From: Erythrobacter sp.
GTDB taxonomy: Bacteria; Pseudomonadota; Alphaproteobacteria; Sphingomonadales; Sphingomonadaceae
Length of the DNA: 64,000 nt
Assembly: GCA_013822695.1 (NCBI GenBank)
Contig: PNKW01000006.1
Span: 1-64,000 of the forward strand
Reading direction: 5' to 3'
The notes under the pieces were generated by a model that saw only the letters and a program-made list of their open reading frames with translations, was not told the origin of the DNA and ran no database searches. This document shows positions 10,176-18,005 of this stretch, one piece after another; within the stretch, counting starts at the first letter, position 1, and every line of letters begins with the position of its first letter. Both the position numbers and the translations under genes were made by a program.

Positions 10176-11833
10176 GGCTGGCCTCCCACCAGACCCGCAC
10201 CATAGATCGGATCGCGCCCGCGCGGGCCGAGGTCGCGCGCCTCGGCCTCGAGCGCGCGGATCGCTCTCTGCGCGGCGGCGGCATCGGGCTTGCCGAGCTG
10301 GTGCGCCAGCCGCGCGGCGACCAGCGGCGCGGCAAAGGAGGTGCCGGTCGCGTCGCGCACCTCGCCCTTGGCGTCGATCGCCGGGACGGCCACGCCCCGC
10401 GCCGCGAAATCGACATGCGCGCCGCGATTGGCGTAGCGATAGACCCGGTTCTGGGCATCGACCGCAGTCACCCCGACGACATTGTCATAGGCGCCCGGAA
10501 ACACCGGGGGCGCGGCAGGGCCGTCATTGCCCGCTGCCGCGACGATCACATGGCCGCGCTTGGTGATGCGCGCGATCGCGCCTGCCACGGCCGGGTTGCG
10601 CGGGCCGGACAGGCTGATGTTGATCACCGGCACGCCCTGCGCCGCGAGCCAGTCGAGCGCCTTGATCAGCGCGAAGCTCGATCCCGCGGACTCGCGCGGG
10701 CCGGAGAAGATGTCGGCGACGAAGATCTTGGTGCGCGCCGCCGGGTCAGCCTTGGTGCCCGCCATCAGATGGGCCACCGCGGTGCCGTGCAACCGCGCCT
10801 CGGCAACCTTGCCATTGAAGGCGCGCTGGCTCAGCGTGACATGCTTGAAATAGGCGAGCCCCGTCGCGATTCCCGTGTCGATCAGCCCGATCTGGCAGCC
10901 GCAGGCCACGCGCTGCGGCAGGGCCGCACCTTTGCGGCGCTTGGTCTGGACCGACGAACTGTCGAACAGGTGATTGTAGCCGATGGTGTCGGGATCGGCG
11001 ACCGTCTCGAGCGTGTCGAGCGCGGCCTCGTCGGCGATCTGGGCCGGGCCGCGCAGCAGCAGCACCGTGCCGCCGACAGAGGCGAGCTTCTCGCTGGCGA
11101 CCACCTCGAAGCCTCCTGCCTTTAGCTCGGCAAGGTCTGCGGCTGTCAGATCGAGCGCGACAAATTCGCCGCGGCGATAGCGGAAACCGTCGCCATCGGT
11201 GTCGATCCGGTCGCGTTCGTCATTTGCGGCGCGCTCGTTCTCGGTCTCGCCGCTGGGGAGCAGCCACTGACCCGGATCATCGTCGATATCGTCGGCGCCG
11301 TCATCGGTGTCGCCGCGATCATCGGTGATATCGTCGTTATCGTCGTCGCCGCCAGCGGCCGGGCCGTCATCGTCATCGTCGCCGCCCGCGGCAGCGCCAT
11401 CATCGTCGTCGTCGTTGCCGCCATTGGCTCCGTCGTCATCATCGTCATTGCCGCCGGTCGCGCCGTCGTCATCGTCGCCGCCGCCAGAGGCTCCATCGTC
11501 GTCTCCGCCGGCATCATCTCCACCGGCATCGTCACCACCGGCATCATCGCCGCCCGGGTCGTCACCGCCGACGTCATCGCCGCCCGGGTCATCGCCGCCG
11601 ACATCGTCGCCGCCGACATCGTCGCCTCCGGCGTCATCGCCGCCTGCGTCACCGCCGGGATCCTGATCGTCGGGATCGGCCACGTCGTCGTCGTCATCAC
11701 CGGCATCGTCATCGTCATCATCGTCGTCATCGCCCGCGTCCTGCGCGGCGAGCGGGGCGTGCCAGGCCCATGAGACCGGGCCGAGTGTCAGCCCCAGCAT
11801 CAACAAATATGCGATGATGACCCGCGTTCGCAT
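10172..11833 (-). CDS. Secreted S8 family (subtilisin-like) serine protease with long Asp/Gly-rich N-terminal region
   Basis: Signal peptide, Asp/Gly tract, then GLIDTGI (D), LHGTAVAHLMAG (H), AAAGNDGP (N), GTSFAAPLVA (S). Confidence 0.85.
   Translation of the reverse strand: MRTRVIIAYLLMLGLTLGPVSWAWHAPLAAQDAGDDDDDDDDDAGDDDDDVADPDDQDPGGDAGGDDAGGDDVGGDDVGGDDPGGDDVGGDDPGGDDAGGDDAGGDDAGGDDDGASGGGDDDDGATGGNDDDDDGANGGNDDDDDGAAAGGDDDDDGPAAGGDDDNDDITDDRGDTDDGADDIDDDPGQWLLPSGETENERAANDERDRIDTDGDGFRYRRGEFVALDLTAADLAELKAGGFEVVASEKLASVGGTVLLLRGPAQIADEAALDTLETVADPDTIGYNHLFDSSSVQTKRRKGAALPQRVACGCQIGLIDTGIATGLAYFKHVTLSQRAFNGKVAEARLHGTAVAHLMAGTKADPAARTKIFVADIFSGPRESAGSSFALIKALDWLAAQGVPVINISLSGPRNPAVAGAIARITKRGHVIVAAAGNDGPAAPPVFPGAYDNVVGVTAVDAQNRVYRYANRGAHVDFAARGVAVPAIDAKGEVRDATGTSFAAPLVAARLAHQLGKPDAAAAQRAIRALEAEARDLGPRGRDPIYGAGLVGGQP
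11270..11740 (-). repeat. Low-complexity Asp/Gly region with GGDD(A/V/P) pentapeptide repeats
   Basis: Translation reads DAGDDDDDDDDD...GGDDAGGDDVGGDDVGGDDPGGDDVGGDD...; 15-bp DNA repeat units of the type gtcatcaccgccgac. Confidence 0.9.
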
Positions 11834-11899
11834 CGAATGCCCCCTGTGCCTCCCAGCAAATAAAGCCAGGGCGACTGTTTCGTTCCTTACCTCGCTACA

Positions 11900-11925
11900 T
11901 ACGAAACTGGCTGTTCTTTTATTCC
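11900..11925 (-). promoter_or_regulatory. ECF-type promoter candidate, GGAATA-N16-CGTA, upstream of the S8 protease
   Basis: Minus strand GGAATAAAAGAACAGCCAGTTTCGTA, about 67 bp upstream of the start codon. Confidence 0.6.
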
Positions 11926-11943
11926 GGCGTTCTGTCTATGGGC

Positions 11944-11969
11944 GGAATATTGCCACCAGCTGAACCGTT
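11944..11969 (+). promoter_or_regulatory. ECF-type promoter candidate, GGAATA-N16-CGTT, upstream of the ECF sigma gene
   Basis: GGAATATTGCCACCAGCTGAACCGTT immediately before ATG 11976; divergent to the 11900-11925 motif. Confidence 0.6.
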
Positions 11970-11975
11970 GAGCCC

Positions 11976-12497
11976 ATGAACCGCCCGATGAACCCGGACG
12001 ATACGACAAGGCAGGCGCTGATCGCGCTGATACCCCGCCTGCGTCGGTTCGCCCGAGTGCTGACGGGGTCGATCGCCGATGCCGATGATGTCGTGCAGGC
12101 GGCGCTGGAGAAAGCGATGGTCAACTTGGAACAATATCAGCCCGGCACCCGGCTAGACTCCTGGGTGTTCCGGATTGCCCGCAACCACTGGGTCGATGAC
12201 CGGCGCCGGGCGCACAACCGCATGGGCCATGACGACATCGGCGAGATGCTCGATCTGGCCGGCGATGACGGCGTGGCGGTGGTCGAGGCGAGCGCCGAGG
12301 CACGCATGGTGCGCGCGGCGGTCGACAGCCTGCCGCCCGAACAGCGCGATGTGGTGGCGCTGGTGATGCTCGAGGAGCTGACCTACCGCGAGGCGGCTGA
12401 CATGCTCGGCCTGCCGATCGGCACGGTGATGAGCCGGCTGTCGCGCGCCAAGGCGGCGCTGGCGAAGCGGATCGCAGCCGAAGGGACCGTGCAATGA
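11976..12497 (+). CDS. RNA polymerase ECF sigma factor
   Basis: IPRLRRFARVLTGSIADADDVVQAAL, RLDSWVFRIARNHWVD, SLPPEQRDVVALVMLEELTYREAADMLGLPIGTVMSRLSRAK. Confidence 0.9.
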   Translation: MNRPMNPDDTTRQALIALIPRLRRFARVLTGSIADADDVVQAALEKAMVNLEQYQPGTRLDSWVFRIARNHWVDDRRRAHNRMGHDDIGEMLDLAGDDGVAVVEASAEARMVRAAVDSLPPEQRDVVALVMLEELTYREAADMLGLPIGTVMSRLSRAKAALAKRIAAEGTVQ

Positions 12498-13285
12498 GCG
12501 CGCCCTTCACCGATGCCCAGCTTGCCGCCTTCCTCACCGGAACGCTCGAGGACGAGACGCTGATCGATGCCATCGAGGCGGCGATCAATGCCGATCCGGC
12601 GCTGGCGACACGCGCCGAGGCGCTGGCTTCGGCAGAGCCCATGGACGCCTCGGTGCGCGAGGCCTTTGCCCCGGTGCTGGACGCGCCCGTGCCCGAGCGC
12701 CTGATCGCGGCGGCAACCCCGCGCGCGGCAGAGGTGGTCGATCTCGCCGCCGCGCGCGCGGCAAAGTCTGCTGCGCCGCTGCCGACGCCTGCCAATGACA
12801 CCGGCCGCAGCAGCTGGCGCTGGCCGCAATTCGGCGCGATGGCGGCGAGCCTGGCGCTGGGCGTGCTGATCGGCGGCCCGCTGCTCAAGGGTGGTGGGGC
12901 CGGGGCGCCCGAAGGCGGAAGCCTGGTGCTCGCCAGCGCCGATCTCACCGCCATGCTCGATTCTGCGCCGAGCGGTCAGAAGACCGATCTGGCCGCGCTG
13001 GGTGAGGGCGAGGTAGTGCTGACCTTCCGCAATGCCGATGGCCTGCTGTGCCGCCAGTTCCTGATCGAGGGCAAGGGCGGGACGACTAGCGATGCGCTCG
13101 CCTGCGCGGGCGGGAACGGCACCGGCTGGCAGATCGAGGCCTATGGTCGGCGCGCGGCTCCGGTCGGCGAGATGAAGCTCGCCGGCGGCGATGCCGCCCC
13201 GGCGGTGGTCGCAGCGGTCGATGCGATGATCGACAGCGATCCCCTAACGGGCGCCGACGAGATCGCCGAACTCGGGAAGAAGTAG
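12494..13285 (+). CDS. Anti-sigma factor, single-TM type
   Basis: Overlaps the ECF sigma stop codon; acidic N-terminal domain LAAFLTGTLEDETLIDAIEAAINAD, one TM segment, periplasmic C terminus. Confidence 0.75.
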   Translation: MSAPFTDAQLAAFLTGTLEDETLIDAIEAAINADPALATRAEALASAEPMDASVREAFAPVLDAPVPERLIAAATPRAAEVVDLAAARAAKSAAPLPTPANDTGRSSWRWPQFGAMAASLALGVLIGGPLLKGGGAGAPEGGSLVLASADLTAMLDSAPSGQKTDLAALGEGEVVLTFRNADGLLCRQFLIEGKGGTTSDALACAGGNGTGWQIEAYGRRAAPVGEMKLAGGDAAPAVVAAVDAMIDSDPLTGADEIAELGKK

Positions 13286-13304
13286 GCGCGGGGCCGCGTC
13301 AACA

Positions 13305-13342
13305 AAAAAGCCCGGGCGACCAGCGGGTCGCCCGGGCTTTTT
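13305..13342. terminator. Bidirectional intrinsic terminator
   Basis: Perfect 16-bp stem AAAAAGCCCGGGCGAC/GTCGCCCGGGCTTTTT between convergent genes. Confidence 0.9.
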
Positions 13343-13366
13343 GGTGTGGCTTGCGCCGGTCCGGCG

Positions 13367-14470
13367 TCAGATGGTGAACAGCACCTCGACCACGCTGGCG
13401 AAGCCGCTGTCGGTGGAGACCAGAAACCGCTCTTCACGGAACGACACCACATCAGCGCGGATCTGGATGTTGGGGTGCAGCTGGTAGAAGCCGCCGACGC
13501 CGATAAGCCGGTTTTCGCGGTCCGAGGCCCTGGTGTAGGCGACGCTGCCTGCCACGCCCCACTCGGGCGTCACCCAGCCGACGCCGCCGTTCACCTCCCA
13601 CTGGTCGAACCCGCGTTCGAGCCGGTTGGAGTCGCCGCGATCCACGTAGGCCGCTCCGATCCGCAACGGGCCGCGGCGGGCCTCGGCGCCCACGCTCCAG
13701 CTGTTGAGGTCGGCGCGGGTGGTGACCGGCTCGGCTTGGCCAATCGCATAGCCGCCGCTCGCGCCCAGGATCCAGTCGCCCACCGGCTGCTGATATTGCA
13801 CCCCGAATTCGAAGGCGTCGTTGACGTCGATCCGGTCGCGCAGGTCCACCGCATCGGCGTTGCGCCGCACCTTGGGCGAATAGGACACGCCCCCGCGCAG
13901 GCCCCCGACGGGGGGCGAGAGGTAGATCACCTTGAAGGCATCCTGCGTGTCGAGCGCGCGCAGCAGCGCCTGCGTCCCGGCATAGCGCGAGAACTCGCCG
14001 CGCACCTGCCCCAGCGCCACCAGCGGTGCGGCAAAGGCGAGGGTATCGGCCGGACCGTCCTGCAAGCCAACTTCGATCCGCCCGTAATCGCTGGCGACAA
14101 AGCCGTAGATTTCGCCCGCTTCCAGCACTTCCGAGGCACGGCGGCGGCTGTTCTGTTCGACATTGGCGCCGATGATGATCCCGCCGGGCGAGGTCCACTG
14201 GGCATTGAGCCGTGCGAACAGATCGACCTGGGCATCGGGGGAATCGGTGAGCGGATCGTCATCGTCGAACACCGCGCCCTGCGCCGCGGCCCCTGCGGTG
14301 AGGCGGATGTCGATCCCCTCCCACTGCACTTCGAGCCGGGGAAGTGCCCTGGTCTTCTGTTCGTCGTCAGCCTGCGCTTGCGCTGCCGAGGCACCCGCCA
14401 TCACCGTGCCGAGCACCGCCGCAGCGCCGAGGCTGCGGATCATCGCTTTTGTCTTCATCTTCAAACCTTC
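13367..14470 (-). CDS. Gram-negative porin
   Basis: Signal MKTKAMIRSLGAAAVLGTVMAGASAAQAQ (second possible start 14458); beta-strand-rich, SPGGIIIGANVEQNSRR, YGRIEVGLQDGPADTLAF, C-terminal VEVLFTI. Longer in-frame ORF to 14488. Confidence 0.75.
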   Translation of the reverse strand, partial: EGLKMKTKAMIRSLGAAAVLGTVMAGASAAQAQADDEQKTRALPRLEVQWEGIDIRLTAGAAAQGAVFDDDDPLTDSPDAQVDLFARLNAQWTSPGGIIIGANVEQNSRRRASEVLEAGEIYGFVASDYGRIEVGLQDGPADTLAFAAPLVALGQVRGEFSRYAGTQALLRALDTQDAFKVIYLSPPVGGLRGGVSYSPKVRRNADAVDLRDRIDVNDAFEFGVQYQQPVGDWILGASGGYAIGQAEPVTTRADLNSWSVGAEARRGPLRIGAAYVDRGDSNRLERGFDQWEVNGGVGWVTPEWGVAGSVAYTRASDRENRLIGVGGFYQLHPNIQIRADVVSFREERFLVSTDSGFASVVEVLFTI

Positions 14471-14490
14471 AGGAAAATGCCGTTGCATGG

Positions 14491-14513
14491 ATCAGGTGAT
14501 ACAATCACCTGAT
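14491..14513. promoter_or_regulatory. Perfect palindrome ATCAGGTGAT-aca-ATCACCTGAT
   Basis: 10-bp perfect inverted repeat with 3-bp spacer between the membrane-protein stop and the porin start. Confidence 0.7.
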
Positions 14514-14837
14514 TTAGGTTTTGTGCCGCGCGTCAGGCAAAAAGCTGCGGTCACTGCTGGCGAGATCCGCGATCAGCAGCCCGGTAAGCCCCAGCGCAGC
14601 TCCCGTCATCATCGCATAGCCGGTGGCGGCCAGCACCGGGACGAAGGGCGCGTCTCGCTCTGCCAGCACCATGCCGATCGCCCCTGCAAGCTGCCTTGCG
14701 AGGCCGATATCGAGCACCGCCACCACGCCCAGCGCAAGTCCGGGCATGAGCCAGACCGGGGTAGCAGGCGATGCGCCAGCACGGGTACCTCCTTCGCCCG
14801 GGTCATGGGAAGGATCGGAGGGACAGGGCTGCGACAT
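14514..14837 (-). CDS. Small membrane protein of unknown function
   Basis: MSQPCPSDPSHDPGEGG...WLMPGLALGVVAVLDIGLARQL...GYAMMTGAALGLTGLLIADL; start ATG 14837 inside ORF 14514-15059. Confidence 0.6.
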   Translation of the reverse strand: MSQPCPSDPSHDPGEGGTRAGASPATPVWLMPGLALGVVAVLDIGLARQLAGAIGMVLAERDAPFVPVLAATGYAMMTGAALGLTGLLIADLASSDRSFLPDARHKT

Positions 14838-14871
14838 GGGGCTACTCCCTTTGCAAGGCTGACCTTCGGCT

Positions 14872-14897
14872 AACGGGCGAGCGCCCGCGCCTATTCC
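14872..14897 (-). promoter_or_regulatory. ECF-type promoter candidate, GGAATA-N16-CGTT, upstream of the small membrane protein
   Basis: Minus strand GGAATAGGCGCGGGCGCTCGCCCGTT. Confidence 0.6.
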
Positions 14898-14932
14898 CCC
14901 GCCGGAGCCGAAAATTTTCTGCACGCAGCTCG

Positions 14933-14958
14933 GGAATAAGTCCGCCGCTTGCCCCGTT
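14933..14958 (+). promoter_or_regulatory. ECF-type promoter candidate, GGAATA-N16-CGTT, upstream of the OM barrel/7TM/ATP-grasp operon
   Basis: GGAATAAGTCCGCCGCTTGCCCCGTT, 46 bp before GTG 15005. Confidence 0.6.
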
Positions 14959-15004
14959 TGGCCCTCGAACCGGCATGAACGCCGGACCGCAACAGGAGAC
15001 TTTC

Positions 15005-15997
15005 GTGACCTCTCGCAACCCCGTGCCGCGCCGCTTGCTGCAAGCCTTCGCGCTGGCAATCCCCGTGATGTGCTTCGCCACAGCCGCCTTCGCCGAGACC
15101 GCCGCGCCCGATCAGGATTCCCAAGGCAGCACCATCGACGTCGAGAGCGAGGAAGCTGCCGCCAAGGCAGGTTCCGGCTGGAGCCTCGATCCCGGCCTCA
15201 GGTTCACCGCGCGCGGCATCACTGCCCGCTCGACCGCGCCGGCCGAGGACGAGGTGGTCGATGGCAATGCACTCGCCGTGGTCATCACTCCGTCGCTGGT
15301 GCTCGCCAAGGACGATGTCACCGTGACGCTGCGCAATGCGACGACCCGGCTCGAATTCGAGGACGAGGCCCGCACCGACCGCTGGCAGAACGCCGCACGA
15401 TTGGCCGTGGCCTACGACCTGTCGAACGCGACCCGCCTGACCGCCTTTGGCGAGCGCAGCGACAATATCCTCGCCGCCGAATTCACCTCTACCGACGAAT
15501 GGGAATTCGGCGGGGAGATCATTCACAGCGTCGATGCGGCCAACCGCGTGACGCTGGGCGCGAGCTGGCGGGAGCGCAGCTATGACGATGCGGCGGGCTC
15601 CAGCGGCGACGGTATCCGCGTCGATGGCGAATATCGCTACCGCTTCGGGCCGAACCACTACGCCTTCCTGCGCGGGCGCTATGACGAGATCAACTCGGCG
15701 GAAGCCCGTCGCAACCTCACCCGCTGGCTGGCCGAGGCGAGCTACCAGCGCCCTATCGTCAGCGATCTGCGTCTGCGCGGCGAGCTCAGCTACCAGCGGC
15801 TCGACTTCGGCGGCCGGCCGGTCGCGGGCGGGGGGTCGCGCGAGGACGATCTGTTCTGGCCCGAGCTGACCCTGATCTGGAGCCCCGGCCCGTGGCGTAT
15901 CGCGGGCGAGGCCCGATACATTGTCCGCAATTCCACCGATCCGGCTTTCGACCGGTCGGGCTACCGCTTTGAAGTGGAGATTTCCCATGCGTTCTGA
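15005..15997 (+). CDS. Outer-membrane beta-barrel protein
   Basis: GTG 15005 with AGGAGA ribosome-binding site; signal LLQAFALAIPVMCFATAAFA; alternating strands ending YRFEVEISHAF. Confidence 0.7.
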   Translation: MTSRNPVPRRLLQAFALAIPVMCFATAAFAETAAPDQDSQGSTIDVESEEAAAKAGSGWSLDPGLRFTARGITARSTAPAEDEVVDGNALAVVITPSLVLAKDDVTVTLRNATTRLEFEDEARTDRWQNAARLAVAYDLSNATRLTAFGERSDNILAAEFTSTDEWEFGGEIIHSVDAANRVTLGASWRERSYDDAAGSSGDGIRVDGEYRYRFGPNHYAFLRGRYDEINSAEARRNLTRWLAEASYQRPIVSDLRLRGELSYQRLDFGGRPVAGGGSREDDLFWPELTLIWSPGPWRIAGEARYIVRNSTDPAFDRSGYRFEVEISHAF

Positions 15998-16754
15998 TGA
16001 TCTGACCCTGCCCGGTGATATCGCCCTGCAGCGCGCGGGCTATGCCCTTGCCGCAGCCCTTGCTGCGACCTTCGGGGCGATTGTCTGGGCGCTGTTCGAC
16101 CGCTCTGATTCGCTGGTCACCAGCGCCGTTACCGCGATGATCGGCGATCCCTCGCGTCCGTGGAACCTGCCGGGAATGCATCTCTTGCTGGTCATGCCCA
16201 TGGGTGCATCGGTGGTGGTGTTCGTCCGCTCGGTTCTGGGGTGGAAGACCTTCGGCCTGTTCACTCCGATGCTGCTGGCGCTGGCCTATCTCCAATCCGG
16301 GCCGATTGCCGGGCCGGTGATCTCGACCACCGCGATCCTGATCGGGATGCTGGCGGTGCCGTTCCTCAAGCTGCTGAACCTGTCGCGCGTCGGCTTTCTC
16401 GGCACGCTGATCGCTATCGTCGTCTCGGCGCTCGGGGCGATGGCGCTGGAGTTCAACCAGCCGGCCCTCGTCAGTGCCTTTCCGGTGGTGGTCACCGCGC
16501 TGATCGTGGAGCGGTGGTGGAACGCCTACGAGGCCGACGGCCCGAAGAAGGCGGTGCGCATGACCATTGCCACGCTCGGCGTCGCCATCGCGATCCAACT
16601 GCTGGTCGCCGCCCCGCCGGTGGTGTGGCTGGCGGCCGAATTCCCGCTTGCGCTGCCTTTGGCGAGCATCGGTCTGATGATCGTGCTGGGCCGCTACCAG
16701 GGTCTGCGCCTTGCCGAACTTGCGCGCTTCCGCGCTGCCCAACAGGGAGCCTGA
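15987..16754 (+). CDS. 7TM protein of the kind usually fused to an inactive transglutaminase; stand-alone here
   Basis: Polytopic protein with FVRSVLGWKTFGLFTPMLLALAYLQ and LNLSRVGFLGTLIAIV; directly upstream of a RimK-related ligase. Assigned by recall of family context. Confidence 0.7.
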   Translation: MRSDDLTLPGDIALQRAGYALAAALAATFGAIVWALFDRSDSLVTSAVTAMIGDPSRPWNLPGMHLLLVMPMGASVVVFVRSVLGWKTFGLFTPMLLALAYLQSGPIAGPVISTTAILIGMLAVPFLKLLNLSRVGFLGTLIAIVVSALGAMALEFNQPALVSAFPVVVTALIVERWWNAYEADGPKKAVRMTIATLGVAIAIQLLVAAPPVVWLAAEFPLALPLASIGLMIVLGRYQGLRLAELARFRAAQQGA

Positions 16755-16758
16755 CATC

Positions 16759-17769
16759 ATGGCCATCCTCGGAATGAACCGCCGCAATGCCCTGATCGCC
16801 AAGCTGAACCCGCGCGAGGCGATCAAGGGGGTCAACCAGAAGTTCGAAACCAAGCAGCGCCTCGCAGCCGCCGGGGTGCCGGTGCCCCCGACCGTCGCGC
16901 TGATCGCGGGCGAGGCCGAGGCGGCGGGTTTCGATTACGCCAGCCTGCCCGATGCCTTCGCGATCAAGCCCAATCGCGGGCGGCGCGGCGAAGGGGTGAT
17001 CCTCGTCGATGGTCGCGTTGACGGCGGCTGGCGCAAGCTTTCGGGCGAGGTGCTCACCGAAAGGGCGTTGCGCGCCCATGTCGCCCGCATCCTTGCCGGA
17101 GAACTCTCGCTCGACGGCGGCAACTCCGACACTGCGCTGATCGAACCGCTGATCCGCACCCATCCCGATTTCGCGCGGATGGTGCCCTTCGGCCTCCCCG
17201 ACATCCGCATCATCTGCCTTGGCGATGTCCCGCTGATGGCGATGACCCGGCTGCCGACGCAGGAGAGCGGGGGCCGCGCGAACCTCCATCAGGGCGCGGT
17301 GGGCGCCGCGATCGACTTTCGCGACGGATCGATCTTCCGCGCCGTGCTGGGGCAGGACGAGGTGTCGCACCACCCCTCCACCAATGCCGCGCTGATCGGG
17401 GCGAGCCTCCCGTACTGGCAGGAGACCGTGGCTGCCGCGCGGCGCTGCTCGGGCGCGCTGGGGCTGGGCTATGTCGGGGTCGATCTGGTGATCGATGCCA
17501 CACGGGGCGTGCAGGTGCTCGAATGCAATGCCTATCCGGGGCTCGAGATCCAGAACATCAACGGCGCTGGATTGGGCTCGCGGATTGCGCTGGTGGAGCG
17601 CCTGCAACGCGAGCGTGCGCGCGCGGCAAAGCGGGCGGGGATGGCGCAAAGCCGTCCTGCCGCCGAAAAACCGCTCAGGGATGTCGGCACCGCGCTGCGC
17701 GATGCCGGGCGCGAGACGGTCGCAAGACTGTCCGGCGCACTGGCCATCCCGGCGTCGCTCGCGGCCTGA
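16759..17769 (+). CDS. Alpha-L-glutamate ligase-like ATP-grasp protein (RimK-related)
   Basis: NRRNALIAKLNPREAIKGVNQKFETKQRLAAAGVPVPPT, FAIKPNRGRRGEGV, LECNAYPGLEIQNINGAGL. Confidence 0.85.
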   Translation: MAILGMNRRNALIAKLNPREAIKGVNQKFETKQRLAAAGVPVPPTVALIAGEAEAAGFDYASLPDAFAIKPNRGRRGEGVILVDGRVDGGWRKLSGEVLTERALRAHVARILAGELSLDGGNSDTALIEPLIRTHPDFARMVPFGLPDIRIICLGDVPLMAMTRLPTQESGGRANLHQGAVGAAIDFRDGSIFRAVLGQDEVSHHPSTNAALIGASLPYWQETVAAARRCSGALGLGYVGVDLVIDATRGVQVLECNAYPGLEIQNINGAGLGSRIALVERLQRERARAAKRAGMAQSRPAAEKPLRDVGTALRDAGRETVARLSGALAIPASLAA

Positions 17770-17887
17770 TCGCAAGCAGCCACTGCATCTGATCGCGGTC
17801 GCAGCGGCGGGGTTCGGCCTGGGGTCGGACCCCGCCCAGTCGTGCCCGCCCGGCTGAAATTCGCCGCGAGGTTTCTTGAATGCGCAG

Positions 17888-17913
17888 GGAATAGGCCAGG
17901 CTCCCGAACCGTT
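17888..17913 (+). promoter_or_regulatory. ECF-type promoter candidate, GGAATA-N16-CGTT, upstream of the GT2/TPR operon
   Basis: GGAATAGGCCAGGCTCCCGAACCGTT, 92 bp before GTG 18006. Confidence 0.6.
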
Positions 17914-18005
17914 AACCATACGCCAGCCGGAACGACCCGACCGGCTGGCACCCTCTCCCCGTCGCGGGTCGGCGGCGGGTCTTCCCTCATGTCAAGGAGA
18001 AGACC

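Noticed and set aside
11307-11666. Ser/Pro-rich plus-strand ORF
   Set aside because: Direct antisense translation of the GGDD repeat tract of the subtilase.
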